This document shows, piece after piece, positions 45,612-57,754 of a stretch of DNA of 64,000 nucleotides; position 1 is the stretch's first letter, and every line of letters starts with the position of its first letter. Under the pieces are notes generated by a model that made no database searches, was not told where the DNA came from, and worked only from the letters and a program-made list of their open reading frames with translations. The stretch is taken from assembly GCA_034769895.1 (NCBI GenBank), contig CM068372.1, positions 242,010,343-242,074,342 on the forward strand. Direction: 5' to 3'. The position numbers and the translations under genes were made by a program. Source of the DNA: Magicicada septendecula (lineage: Eukaryota > Arthropoda > Insecta > Hemiptera > Cicadidae).

Positions 45612-46486
45612 ACTATTAAAACAATAAAAGACAGTATAAACATTGTGTTTAATGGTTTTCGACATGGCAAATTTGGACAATGAAGTGTGGGAAAACTGAC
45701 CAGTTAATAACAAGAGTTGGTAAATAAAAATATAGTGAATTTATTTGTGTGCATTGTGGAATGTTAAGTAAATAATGTGTGTACGTAAGATGATTGTTGT
45801 AATAATAATATTGAAATATTTGGAAGGTCAATAAATATTAGAATGAATTGTGAAAACCGTAATTGACTGATGGTAATTGTTTCGATGACTATATAATTTA
45901 TATTTTTGGTAATCAATTTAATTAAAACAATTTGATACAGGTTAAATATTTTGATTGATTATTTGAATGTTGATTCATTAACTTTTTAATGAATTCAAAT
46001 TATTTTATGAGAGTGGGAAATTTGGTAATGAATGATAAATTATTTGATGTAAACTAATATTTTTGTGAAATGTTTCAGAGGTGAGGTGAAAAGTATTGTG
46101 ATATGGTGATTATGTTTTGTGTGTATATCGTGTTAAATGGATTGTAAGTATAAAAATTTTATAATCATGTATAACAAAAAAGTTTACAGGTGTAATTGAG
46201 ATTCTAATTCAGTAATAAGAGGTTTATTTGAAATAATTGTGTTCAATAAAAATGATAATTAAACAATTTTTTTTTATAATAATAACTGAAAGATAATGGA
46301 ATTTATAGTAAATCTTGATAATAAATTTTGAAAATTTTAAGAAAGTCCAATGGTAAAAGGTTATGAATGTGTTAAATGATTAGGGATGAAAATATTATAT
46401 GATAATGTATATCAAATTTTTAATTAGTTAGTTAGTAAGTTGCTATTGCGGGGGTGGCCTGTGCTCTCGCAGATAGCGAAATGGGT

Positions 46487-46513
46487 TGGGGGTAACAGAG
46501 AGTGTTACCCCCA
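46487..46513 (+). other. Conserved hairpin with GAGAG loop
   Basis: TGGGGGTAACA, loop GAGAG, TGTTACCCCCA: an 11-bp perfect stem. It recurs at 53740-53766 and, with one G-U pair, at 37793-37819 in the level-2 element. Confidence 0.7.
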
Positions 46514-46701
46514 TCGGAGGCCAAAATGGCGAAAATGTGCGGCACACCTTTTTCATGTAAATTAAAATTTACACACTGCTAAACGAACGTGTCGCACATA
46601 GTAGTAATAATTGTAACAGGCAGTGAAATACAAGTTAGATTTCCCCAACTTTTCGGGCGATTACTGCCTTACCAGCACTAATCGCGGATTTGGCTAGCGG
46701 C

Positions 46702-46737
46702 CAGCTATGGTCATATCAAGTCCCTTGACCATAGCTG
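46702..46737 (+). other. Conserved 12-bp hairpin
   Basis: CAGCTATGGTCA and its exact inverse TGACCATAGCTG, separated by 12 bases. It also occurs at 37573-37608 in the level-2 element and in unit B (about 53955-53990). Confidence 0.7.
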
Positions 46738-49285
46738 ACTTGAAATTGGTACATATTAGAAATTCAATGGGGGGCGACATTAGGGGAAATCTCCAGGAAC
46801 TATGAAACAGCAGCTGCCACTCTGCCCGCTTGGGGGTAGCAAAGACAGGTGGTAGACCCGCATTAAGGGTATATAATTATATAACGAGAATATGTTGATA
46901 TTCGACAATGTTCAAATGTAATAGCGGAAGCAAAGACACGGAGAGGTAAAACCTGCTCCAAAATATACAGTCTTTGTCGAAGCGCAAGGGCGAGACAGTC
47001 TTCCATAATTGGAAATAGTGTGTATGGCTGGGGGGTGGCTCAGATGAGCCACGAATGTAAATTTTATAAAATAAAATATTTTTTATTCAAATTCTGATCA
47101 AATAAAACTGCTTGTGCTCTGTTAAATAACTAGTGCTCAGACACTCAAGACAAGGTGTTCATGCTATAATTTTAGGTGTATTATTTTATCGTTGCAAGTT
47201 AGATATATGTGTTGATAAAATATGTGTTTTCATGATATGTGTATACTTTAAACTAAGCCAATAATTAAACGTCTGGCAGGCGGTTAATATGAATGATCAG
47301 AATCAGAGAAATGGGAAACAAGTAGGTGAGAAATAATGATAAATAAATATATATATATATTTCATATAAGTTGTTCAATTTTGAGATGTATTTTCATTGT
47401 GTTAGTAGGATCAGCTGATCAGCAATAACAGGTCACTGGTATATTGGTTTGTAAATGTTACAAGTAATTAAAGTTCAAGGTAATGTTTTAATGTATTACA
47501 GATATTTTAAAGTAATGATTTATGCCAGTAACAAGAGATAGTTTTGGGTGATGAATACTTTATGGGACATATAGATCTGTCCAAGTTGAAGTTAGAGTTG
47601 AAGTAAAGATCTAAATGTTGTTTTGAAGTAATGTTATAGAATTTTGTGAAGTATTGATGTTGACACAGTAGTAATGGAGAATTATGTAGATTTTGAGTGC
47701 TATGTTGTTGTTTATAATTAATGATGTTATTTTGTTGTAGTTGTAGTAAGGTAATGAGATTGAGATTTTGGGGATGGCTATTTTGTAGTAGGGGATAGAG
47801 TAATGTAGGAGTTCGCAACTTAATGATATGTTGGGACGGGATAGGAATCGATTTTAGTGAGGAGGGGCCGCCTTAGGTAGAATCCAGGGGCCAAATAAGG
47901 GAATTGAGTTTTGGGTAGGGGAAACACATATCCTATGTACAAAGGGGTAGAGAGTATTTTTTTTATATAAGGGTAGAAGGTGGCTCATTGAGTTCCATGA
48001 TAAGTTGGGGTTAGAGAGTGTCTTGATTAGTAGATGTTTTGATAGAGATGGGTGTCATGGGAGTTGAAGTCGAGGAATATTAGAGTCAGGGGGAGAAAGA
48101 GTACATATGTATACAGATCAAAGAGTAAATTAAAGGAGAACAAATAATTTACATCACCCACAGTAGATTAGAGTAAGATTATTAATAAAGAGAGAGATTT
48201 ATAATAAAGAATATAAAATTTTTATTTTTGAGACCAGTGACAAAATTTTGAGAGAATTTAATAATGTAAAGATGTAAGGTGTTTATTTTAAATAATTTGA
48301 ATGTCAATTTGTTTATTGTTCATATTAATATTTTTTTTTTTTTTTAAATATTTAGTTTTATTATGTGTTGTATTTCAAGTTAGGATATTATAGATGTCAA
48401 ATGTATTTTCAGATAGAAAGTATACACAACATATGTAGGTCAAGGGCTTTAGACTTGACCTAGTTTCGATCAGCTGATGAGGTCATACACATACTAAGCT
48501 TGTATAGTAGGAAGTCAATTTAATTTGTTTGTTTAATCAATTTAAAACAATTTGCAAATGATGTCTAAATAGGAAGGAAACATTTTCATAAATTTAAATT
48601 TTTTTTGAATTTTAAAAATTTCTTGGAAAATATTTTTTTTTGGAAATATTATTTTTGAAAAAAAAAGAAAAAAAAATCTGGGTTTTTGCCTGCCAGTTGA
48701 TAAATATTTTTGAGTAATGACTATTTTATTATGTGTGTATTAACCATGTTTATTTTAGTGATTTTTTGTATTGCATTGTGTTGTTAGACTATAAGTGGTT
48801 CACATGTTAGAGTAAGTATATGTTTTGATTAGGAGAAATATCTAAATTAAGTCATTTTAAACAAAACATAAAAAACAAGGAAGAGAATTTTTTGTCAAGT
48901 ATATTATTTTGAATTTTGAATTTTTTAAAATTTTTCATAAATTTTAAGGAGTTTGTCAAGGTGTAATATGTAATGTGAGTGTGAGTGAGCCCAGTATCTG
49001 CTAAAGGCAGCCCAGCTTGCATAAAAGGGGAAACATATCGGTGGAGGATCTGGCATAATTTAAGCCAGGGATTGAGGATTTTTGGGGGTAGCATGCTAGA
49101 AGGTGAGGTGCGCTATGGTACTTGTCGGTTCGATTTCTCGGTGTTAGGATCTCTTACGGAGAAGTCCAGTGATCTCGTTCAGATGAGTCCATAGTCGCCC
49201 AGCCAGGGGGGTAGTGTACCCATGAGTCGTAAGAACAAGAGGGGGTTGTTGGCACCAGTTCCTCACCAGTCCTCTTCGGGGTTTA

Positions 49286-49336
49286 TCGATGAGATTTCTT
49301 CTGTTGTGAACAGTAGAATTCTCATCGAGGGGGTAT
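49286..49336 (+). other. Long hairpin overlapping the polypurine tract, unit A
   Basis: 49286-49328 folds into a 20-position stem with 18 pairs, two T-T mismatches and a GTG loop (arm start TCGATGAGA, arm end TCTCATCGA). The polypurine tract GAGGGGGTAT follows at 49327-49336 and touches the LTR start. Confidence 0.8.
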
Positions 49337-49883
49337 TGTAGCGGGTCAATTTTGGGTCATTTTATTTTTTACGGTATGGGGTATTGGTATTTTTATTTAT
49401 TTCGTTTTGTGCGGGAGTTTTATTTAAACATTGTGAAATTTCATATTACGACAAAGATTCATTTCATTATAACAGAACACGTATTGAGAAACAGTGGTGT
49501 AACAAAGCGAAACACAGTTTGCAGTTGAGTAAGGCGGCAAAGGAATTCGCGCCCCCTTCGAAATTCTAAGAACTTTGTATATGTATGTCGGCGCCCGTAC
49601 GTAACACAGCCGGGCGGAGCACTGAAGTGACGCCGTAAAAAAACTCAAAATGGCTAAAAGCAAGAAACTATACGAGCACATGGTCATGGAAAAGAAGGAA
49701 ATAAGGTCTTACTTAAGTCTGGCCCCTTTTGTGACGTTAGCCAGTGCCTAGCTGAGATCGTTCGCTACTTTAAGTTACAAGACCACATGCTAAGCATAGG
49801 ACTAAGCTACGGCGACGAAGATCAAGGCAGTGATTTCCGCACCAAGTATGAGATCACAACAGTAATACCTGTGATGTTATCGT
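49337..49883 (+). repeat. Truncated LTR at the duplication junction
   Basis: The first 547 bp of an LTR of the 3' type (TGTAGCGGGTCAATTTTG). It stops at GTGATGTTATCGT, where the intact LTRs continue CCCCAG. Confidence 0.85.
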
Positions 49884-49900
49884 TGTGTGACGTTATCGTT
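49884..49900. other. Duplication junction with filler
   Basis: TGTGTGACGTTATCGTT lies between the truncated LTR and the gag copy. It repeats the preceding GTGAxGTTATCGT, so a short local copy was made when the 7.25 kb duplication formed. Confidence 0.75.
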
Positions 49901-50172
49901 GGTAAGTGCTTGCTTATGTGATGGACGAATGACCCAAATGGTAACGGTGGCTCTAAATATTTTGCCTCATTATACAGTCGCATTACGTACATAGTTACGT
50001 TACCCCCTTGGGCCCCAAAATTACCTGGTCCCATAATTTTACTCCGTAATATTTCTTGTTCCTCCTCCAACCAATATTTCTCTCTAAAAGCCGTTTCAAA
50101 ACACTGATAATTTACCCAGTCTACTTTATGCACCTCCGCCCATACCGCGGAATTCCCTCTAAAACACTTCAT
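49901..50172 (-). pseudogene. Duplicated fragment of the level-2 gag gene
   Basis: A near-identical copy of 42651-42922 (one visible difference, CGGACG to TGGACG), including the GATT before the next LTR. It encodes the first 90 residues of the gag piece described at 42209-42922. It shows that the duplicated unit included flanking DNA of the host element, so the second copy is not an independent insertion. Confidence 0.9.
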
Positions 50173-50176
50173 GATT

Positions 50177-51331
50177 TGTAGCGTGTCAATTTTGGGTCAT
50201 TTTATTTTTCTTTCAGGATGGGGTATTTACATTTTTATTTCTTTCGTTTTTGTGCGGGATTTCATAAAATTATTGTGCAACGTTATTTTAATTGTAACAG
50301 ACCACGTGTTGACTGAACAGTTTGGAGCAAAGGCGAGACGCAATTAATGTTGTGTAACTCGTCAAAAGGAATTCGCACCTCCACGAGATTCTAAAAACTT
50401 TGTATATGTATGTCGGCGCCCGTACGTAACACAGCCGGGCGGAGCACTGAAGTGACGCCGTAAAAAACTCAAAATGGCTAAAAGCAAGAAACTATACGAG
50501 CACATGGTCATGGAACAGAAGGAAATAAGGTCTTACTTAAGTCTGGCCCCTTTTGTGACGTTAGCCAGTGCCTAGCTGAGATCGTTCGCTACCTTAAGTT
50601 ACAAGACCACATGCTAAGCATAGGACTAAGCTACGGCGACGAAGATCAAGGCAGTGATTTCCGCACCAAGTATGAGATCACAACAGTAATACCTGTGACG
50701 TTATCGTCCCCAGTCTGCTAGCTGAACTCCCCGGTACCGGGACTGCCAAAGTAGGCTCGTCACAAAAGTTTTTAATTAAACCGCAAAAAAGGTGTAAATA
50801 CAGCAAATTGTCATGTGACCGCGGTCAATCCGTCGATTGGACCTTGACCAAGAGTTTTATTTTTTTCGGACAATAATAGAAGTATTCGTGAACAATGAGT
50901 GCGCACGAAGACCGCGTGGCCGGCGTGAGGGGAATTCTATCATTATATAAATGCTAAGGGATAAATAAATAAATTTTTTGGGTTTGTGAGTGTGAGTGAG
51001 CAATGCTGGGCTGTTTGTATTTGTGTTTGTATTTTATGGAATTATAAATGTATACAAGGTAAGACGTAGTTCGTAATTTTTATTATACAAGAGTTGCACA
51101 ACATCTGAACCATGTACTAAAGAAATCTTCTTAAGTTTACCAAAGTAAAAGATTAAATAGTAATTCTCTTCAAAAATGAGTTGTGTCAGTAATTTGCTTA
51201 ACCTGTAAACCATGTTTGTATCTAGCGTTCATGTGATCGAACCCTGAAGCCAGACAAGCGATCGTAACGGTAGGTACGAGGTGAAATTGTTTTTTGTGTT
51301 AATAAGTGTTCCAAATAAGTAGAGGATCACA
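50177..51331 (+). repeat. Full LTR between the two units
   Basis: A copy of 42927-44078, with the same 5'-type first 230 bp and one 4-bp insertion (CTTACTTAAGTCTGG). Followed by the primer site. Confidence 0.9.
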
Positions 51332-51333
51332 AT

Positions 51334-51351
51334 TGGCGCCCGAACAGGCAT
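51334..51351 (+). other. Primer-binding site, unit B
   Basis: TGGCGCCCGAACAGGCAT, as at 44081 with one change at the last base. Confidence 0.8.
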
Positions 51352-51523
51352 GAATTGAATTAATGATAATTAATTAATTAAATTCCACATCTACAAAGAT
51401 ACAAACATGTTTTAGGTTAGCATAGCAAAATAACATTACATTACAAAATTTAATTAATTACATTATTTATTTAAGTAATTTATTTAATCAATGTATTTAA
51501 TTTAAGTTAACCAATAATACAAA

Positions 51524-52864
51524 ATGACAGATAACGAAAATAACGTAAATGAAATGACGAGTGTCGAAGTTTTCGACGACTCAAACATTAGTAACTTTGA
51601 AGCACACTCGACTCCAAGTGTGAGTCAGAATGAAGCAGAAATAAGTATAACAGAGCAAAGGAAAGTAAATGAAGATTCAGGGATTCAAGTAACCCCGAAA
51701 TTGGATAGGGAAAGTAGAATTGATAGTAAAGAAGTCGGCTTCACTGACGGAAACATAGCAGCCCAATCTACTCCGTCGATAACACGAACCAAAGAGTTGT
51801 CGATGAACGATCTGTTTAATCTAATAAAAACCATGTCTGAAAATATAAATAGCAATTATAAAGAGCAACAAATTGATTCTAATGTCAAATACAATAAAAT
51901 GAATGATAAATTGGATAGGCAAAGTAGCGATTTTAATGTAAAGTTTGAAGTTCAGAACAGAAAATTCGATGAATTAAAAAGTGAGATTCAAGTATTAAAT
52001 AAATGTTTAGAAAATACTAATCAAACAATAATAACCAGCTTGAATAAATTAGAACAGAGTGTTGAGCGGATGGGAGTACATGTGATGAGTACAGAGAAAA
52101 ATAAAACAAATGAAAATTGTAATGACAAGTGTAAAAATATGATATCAGAGAAAGAGTTAATCAATGATAACAATAATGTTGAAAATAATGAGAATAATAG
52201 TAATGTATTTGGAGAATTAGTATCGGAGACTGATACAGTAAAAATAAAGAATGAGAGTACTGATGAGTTGGTGGAATGTAGTGATAATGAAATGTTAATG
52301 TGTGTGTATGAGTTAGAGAGAGAGGGGAAAAATAATGTTGTAGTAGAGTGGGGACAGAGGGGAAATTTTCCCTTTATTATTTATGATGTTTATGATGATG
52401 ATTTAATGTGGTCGCAAGTGTTGTTGGGCAAGAGTCCCGTAGTAATAGATGGATTGAGGTGTTTAATTTTGTTGTGTAATGTTGTACCCTCTGTCTGTAA
52501 TAATGATGTTGAAAGTGTGATTTGGTATGGTGATGAGAGAGATTTAAACAGAGAAGTGTGTGTGGAGAAAGTAACAGAATTATATAACTTGAATAGAAAG
52601 TATGAAGAATGGAATGAAAGTTTAAAAGTATATTGGAGTAACAATGATTATAAGGATTTGACTAAAGTAATTGACCCGATCACGAATGTATGTACCAACG
52701 GAGATGTAACAAAAATACCGAATGTAGACTGGTTTAATGAGTATTTTGGTATGATTAATGAGTGTAGTTTGTATGGTTACGACACACAAAACAGTCATTT
52801 GTGTGGTGATAAAATTGAACAATGTTATGTAGAACCAAGGTTAATTTGGGACGATGGAGGTTAA
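51524..52864 (+). CDS. Gag-like protein, 446 aa, unit B
   Basis: The encoded protein is identical to that at 44271-45611; the few nucleotide differences seen (for example AATAAATG to AATCAATG, and ACGGTA to ACAGTA) are silent. Both genes have their own LTR promoter and primer site. The identity reflects recent duplication rather than proven selection. Confidence 0.8.
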   Translation: MTDNENNVNEMTSVEVFDDSNISNFEAHSTPSVSQNEAEISITEQRKVNEDSGIQVTPKLDRESRIDSKEVGFTDGNIAAQSTPSITRTKELSMNDLFNLIKTMSENINSNYKEQQIDSNVKYNKMNDKLDRQSSDFNVKFEVQNRKFDELKSEIQVLNKCLENTNQTIITSLNKLEQSVERMGVHVMSTEKNKTNENCNDKCKNMISEKELINDNNNVENNENNSNVFGELVSETDTVKIKNESTDELVECSDNEMLMCVYELEREGKNNVVVEWGQRGNFPFIIYDVYDDDLMWSQVLLGKSPVVIDGLRCLILLCNVVPSVCNNDVESVIWYGDERDLNREVCVEKVTELYNLNRKYEEWNESLKVYWSNNDYKDLTKVIDPITNVCTNGDVTKIPNVDWFNEYFGMINECSLYGYDTQNSHLCGDKIEQCYVEPRLIWDDGG

Positions 52865-55800
52865 ACTATTAAAACAATAAAAGACAGTATAAACATTGTG
52901 TTTAATGGTTTTCGACATGGCAAATTTGGACAATGAAGTGTGGGAAAACTGACCAGTTAATAACAAGAGTTGGTAAATAAAAATATAGTGAATTTATTTG
53001 TGTGCATTGTGGAATGTTAAGTAAATAATGTGTGTACGTAAGATGATTGTTGTAATAATAATATTGAAATATTTGGAAGGTCAATAAATATTAGAATGAA
53101 TTGTGAAAACCGTAATTGACTGATGGTAATTGTTTCGATGACTATATAATTTATATTTTTGGTAATCAATTTAATTAAAACAATTTGATACAGGTTAAAT
53201 ATTTTGATTGATTATTTGAATGTTGATTCATTAACTTTTTAATGAATTCAAATTATTTTATGAGAGTGGGAAATTTGGTAATGAATGATAAATTATTTGA
53301 TGTAAACTAATATTTTTGTGAAATGTTTCAGAGGTGAGGTGAAAAGTATTGTGATATGGTGATTATGTTTTGTGTGTATATCGTGTTAAATGGATTGTAA
53401 GTATAAAAATTTTATAATCATGTATAACAAAAAAGTTTACAGGTGTAATTGAGATTCTAATTCAGTAATAAGAGGTTTATTTGAAATAATTGTGTTCAAT
53501 AAAAATGATAATTAAACAATTTTTTTTTATAATAATAACTGAAAGATAATGGAATTTATAGTAAATCTTGATAATAAATTTTGAAAATTTTAAGAAAGTC
53601 CAATGGTAAAAGGTTATGAATGTGTTAAATGATTAGGGATGAAAATATTATATGATAATGTATATCAAATTTTTAATTAGTTAGTTAGTAAGTTGCTATT
53701 GCGGGGGTGGCCTGTGCTCTCGCAGATAGCGAAATGGGTTGGGGGTAACAGAGAGTGTTACCCCCATCGGAGGCCAAAATGGCGAAAATGTGCGGCACAC
53801 CTTTTTCATGTAAATTAAAATTTACACACTGCTAAACGAACGTGTCGCACATAGTAGTAATAATTGTAACAGGCAGTGAAATACAAGTTAGATTTCCCCA
53901 ACTTTTCGGGCGATTACTGCCTTACCAGCACTAATCGCGGATTTGGCTAGCGGCCAGCTATGGTCATATCAAGTCCCTTGACCATAGCTGACTTGAAATT
54001 GGTACATATTAGAAATTCAATGGGGGGCGACATTAGGGGAAATCTCCAGGAACTATGAAACAGCGGCTGCCACTCTGCCCGCTTGGGGGTAGCAAAGACA
54101 GGTGGTAGACCCGCATTAAGGGTATATAATTATATAACGAGAATATGTTGATATTCGACAATGTTCAAATGTAATAGCGGAAGCAAAGACACGGAGAGGT
54201 AAAACCTGCTCCAAAATATACAGTCTTTGTCGAAGCGCAAGGGCGAGACAGTCCTCCATAATTGGAAATAGTGTGTGTGGCTGGGGGGTGGCTCAGATGA
54301 GCCACGAATGTAAATTTTATAAAATAAAATATTTTTTATTCAAATTCTGATCAAATAAAACTGCTTGTGCTCTGTTAAATAACTAGTGCTCAGACACTCA
54401 AGACAAGGTGTTCATGCTATAATTTTAGGTGTATTATTTTATCGTTGCAAGTTAGATATATGTGTTGATAAAATATGTGTTTTCATGATATGTGTATACT
54501 TTAAACTAAGCCAATAATTAAACGTCTGGCAGGCGGTTAATATGAATGATCAGAATCAGAGAAATGGGAAACAAGTAGGTGAGAAATAATGATAAATAAA
54601 TATATATATATATTTCATATAAGTTGTTCAATTTTGAGATGTATTTTCATTGTGTTAGTAGGATCAGCTGATCAGCAATAACAGGTCACTGGTATATTGG
54701 TTTGTAAATGTTACAAGTAATTAAAGTTCAAGGTAATGTTTTAATGTATTACAGATATTTTAAAGTAATGATTTATGCCAGTAACAAGAGATAGTTTTGG
54801 GTGATGAATACTTTATGGGACATATAGATCTGTCCAAGTTGAAGTTAGAGTTGAAGTAAAGATCTAAATGTTGTTTTGAAGTAATGTTATAGAATTTTGT
54901 GAAGTATTGATGTTGACACAGTAGTAATGGAGAATTACGTAGATTTTGAGTGCTATGTTGTTGTTTATAATTAATGATGTTATTTTGTTGTAGTTGTAGT
55001 AAGGTAATGAGATTGAGATTTTGGGGATGGCTATTTTGTAGTAGGGGATAGAGTAATGTAGGAGTTCGCAACTTAATGATATGTTGGGACGGGATAGGAA
55101 TCGATTTTAGTGAGGAGGGGCCGCCTTAGGTAGAATCCAGGGGCCAAATAAGGGAATTGAGTTTTGGGTAGGGGAAACACATATCCTATGTACAAAGGGG
55201 TAGAGAGTATTTTTTTTATATAAGGGTAGAAGGTGGCTCATTGAGTTCCATGATAAGTTGGGGTTAGAGAGTGTCTTGATTAGTAGATGTTTTGATAGAG
55301 ATGGGTGTCATGGGAGTTGAAGTCGAGGAATATTAGAGTCAGGGGGAGAAAGAGTACATATGTATACAGATCAAAGAGTAAATTAAAGGAGAACAAATAA
55401 TTTACATCACCCACAGTAGATTAGAGTAAGATTATTAATAAAGAGAGAGATTTATAATAAAGAATATAAAATTTTTATTTTTGAGACCAGTGACAAAATT
55501 TTGAGAGAATTTAATAATGTAAAGATGTAAGGTGTTTATTTTAAATAATTTGAATGTCAATTTGTTTATTGTTCATATTAATATTTTGTTTTTTTTTTAA
55601 ATATTTAGTTTTATTATGTGTTGTATTTCAAGTTAGGATATTATAGATGTCAAATGTATTTTCAGATAGAAAGTATACACAACATATGTAGGTCAAGGGC
55701 TTAGACTTGACCTAGTTTCGATCAGCTGATGAGGTCATACACATAATAAGCTTGTATAGTAGGAAGTCAATTTAATTTGTTTGTTTAATCAATTTAAAAC

Positions 55801-56537
55801 AATTTGCAAATGATGTCTAAATAGGAAGGAAACATTTTCATAAATTTAAATTTTTTTTGAATTTTAAAAATTTCTTGGAAAATATTTTTTTTTGGAAATA
55901 TTATTTTTGAAAAAAAAAGAAAAAAAAATCTGGGTTTTTGCCTGCCAGTTGATAAATATTTTTGAGTAATGACTATTTTATTATGTGTGTATTAACCATG
56001 TTTATTTTAGTGATTTTTTGTATTGCATTGTGTTGTTAGACTATAAGTGGTTCACATGTTAGAGTAAGTATATGTTTTGATTAGGAGAAATATCTAAATT
56101 AAGTCATTTTAAACAAAACATAAAAAACAAGGAAGAGAATTTTTTGTCAAGTATATTATTTTGAATTTTGAATTTTTTTAAATTTTTCATAAATTTTAAG
56201 GAGTTTGTCAAGGTGTAATATGTAATGTGAGTGTGAGTGAGCCCAGTATCTGCTAAAGGCAGCCCAGCTTGCATAAAAGGGGAAACATATCGGTGGAGGA
56301 TCTGGCATAATTTAAGCCAGGGATTGAGGATTTTTGGGGGTAGCATGCTAGAAGGTGAGGTGCGCTATGGTACTTGTCGGTTCGATTTCTCGGTGTTAGG
56401 ATCTCTTACGGAGAAGTCCAGTGATCTCGTTCAGATGAGTCCATAGTCGCCCAGCCAGGGGGGTAGTGTACCCATGAGTCGTAAGAACAAGAGGGGGTTG
56501 TTGGCACCAGTTCCTCACCAGTCCTCTTCGGGGTTTA
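52865..56537 (+). other. Non-coding 3' region, unit B
   Basis: A copy of 45612-49285 with scattered single-base changes and small changes in homopolymers. The same hairpins are present (53740-53766 and about 53955-53990). No gene. Confidence 0.65.
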
Positions 56538-56588
56538 TCGATGAGATTTCTTCTGTTGTGAACAGTAGAATTCTCATCGAGGGGGTAT
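56538..56588 (+). other. Long hairpin and polypurine tract, unit B
   Basis: Identical to 49286-49336: hairpin 56538-56580, polypurine tract to 56588, then the LTR. Confidence 0.8.
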
Positions 56589-57754
56589 TGTAGCGGGTCA
56601 ATTTTGGGTCATTTTATTTTTTACGGTATGGGGTATTGGTATTTTTATTTATTTCGTTTTGTGCGGGAGTTTTATTTAAACATTGTGAAATTTCATATTA
56701 CGACAAAGATTCATTTCATTATAACAGAACACGTATTGAGAAACAGTGGTGTAACAAAGCGAAACACAGTTTGCAGTTGAGTAAGGCGGCAAAGGAATTC
56801 GCGCCCCCTTCGAAATTCTAAGAACTTTGTATATGTATGTCGGCGCCCGTACGTAACACAGCCGGGCGGAGCACTGAAGTGACGCCGTAAAAAAACTCAA
56901 AATGGCTAAAAGCAAGAAACTATACGAGCACATGGTCATGGAACAGAAGGAAATAAGGTCTTAAGTCCGGCCCCTTTTGTGACGTTAGCCAGTGCCTAGC
57001 TGAGATCGTTCGCTACTTTAAGTTACAAGACCACATGCTAAGCATAGGACTAAGCTACGGCGACGAAGATCAAGGCAGTGATTTCCGCACCAAGTATGAG
57101 ATCACAACAGTAATACCTGTGACGTTATCGTCCCCAGTCTGCTAGCTGAACTCCCCGGTACCGGGACTGCCAAAGTAGGCTCGTCACAAAAGTTTTTAAT
57201 TAAACCGCAAAAAAGGTGTAAATACAGCAAATTGTCATGTGACCGCGGTCAATCCGTCGATTGGACCTTGACCAAGAGTTTTATTTTTTCGGACAATAAT
57301 AGAAGTATTCGTGAACAATGAGTGCGCACGAAGACCGCGTGGCCGGCGTGAGGGGAATTCTATCATTATATAAATGCTAAGGGATAAATAAATAAATTTT
57401 TTGGGTTTGTGAGTGTGAGTGAGCAATGCTGGGCTGTTTGTATTTGTGTTTGTATTTTATGGAATTATAAATGTATACAAGGTAAGACGTAGTTCGTAAT
57501 TTTTATTATACAAGAGTTGCACAACATCTGAACCATGTACTAAAGAAATCTTCTTAAGTTTACCAAAGTAAAAGATTAAATAGTAATTCTCTTCAAAAAT
57601 GAGTTGTGTCAGTAATTTGCTTAACCTGTAAACCATGTTTGTATCTAGCGTTCATGTGATCGAACCCTGAAGCCAGACAAGCGATCGTAACAGTAGGTAC
57701 GAGATGAAATTGTTTTTTGTGTTAATAAGTGTTCCAAATAAGTAGAGGATCACA
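56589..57754 (+). repeat. 3' LTR of the level-3 element
   Basis: 1166 bp, TGTAGCGGGTCA...GGATCACA, followed by the GATT duplication (57755-57758). Its first 230 bp are of the 3' type, unlike the 5' LTRs. Confidence 0.9.

Larger units (their letters stand above)
45612..49285 (+). other. Non-coding 3' region of the level-3 element, unit A
   Basis: No gene over 105 codons, and those present are incidental. From 46.44 kb on it is homologous to 35.7-38.8 kb on the other strand. Structured points are 46487-46513 and 46702-46737. The CGGGCGATTACTGCCTTACCAGC block is at 46657-46679. A near-poly-T stretch lies at 48332-48346. Confidence 0.65.
42927..57754 (+). mobile_element. Level-3 gag-only LTR retroelement with a 7.25 kb tandem duplication
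   Basis: The order is LTR (42927-44078), primer site, gag-like gene, non-coding 3' region, polypurine tract, truncated LTR (49337-49883), a 272-bp copy of host-element gag (49901-50172), LTR (50177-51331), a second gag-like gene and 3' region, and the terminal LTR (56589-57754). Segment 42651 to about 49890 and segment 49901 to about 57140 are near-identical, offset by 7250-7253. The original element was about 7.6 kb. No pol genes are present, so it is non-autonomous. Its LTR ends, primer site and polypurine tract match the level-2 element. Confidence 0.85.

Noticed and set aside
48985..49194. Open frames near the 3' end of the level-3 element (also 56237, 49384, 56636)
   Set aside because: Repeated only because the DNA is duplicated; no domain, and they cross non-coding or LTR sequence.
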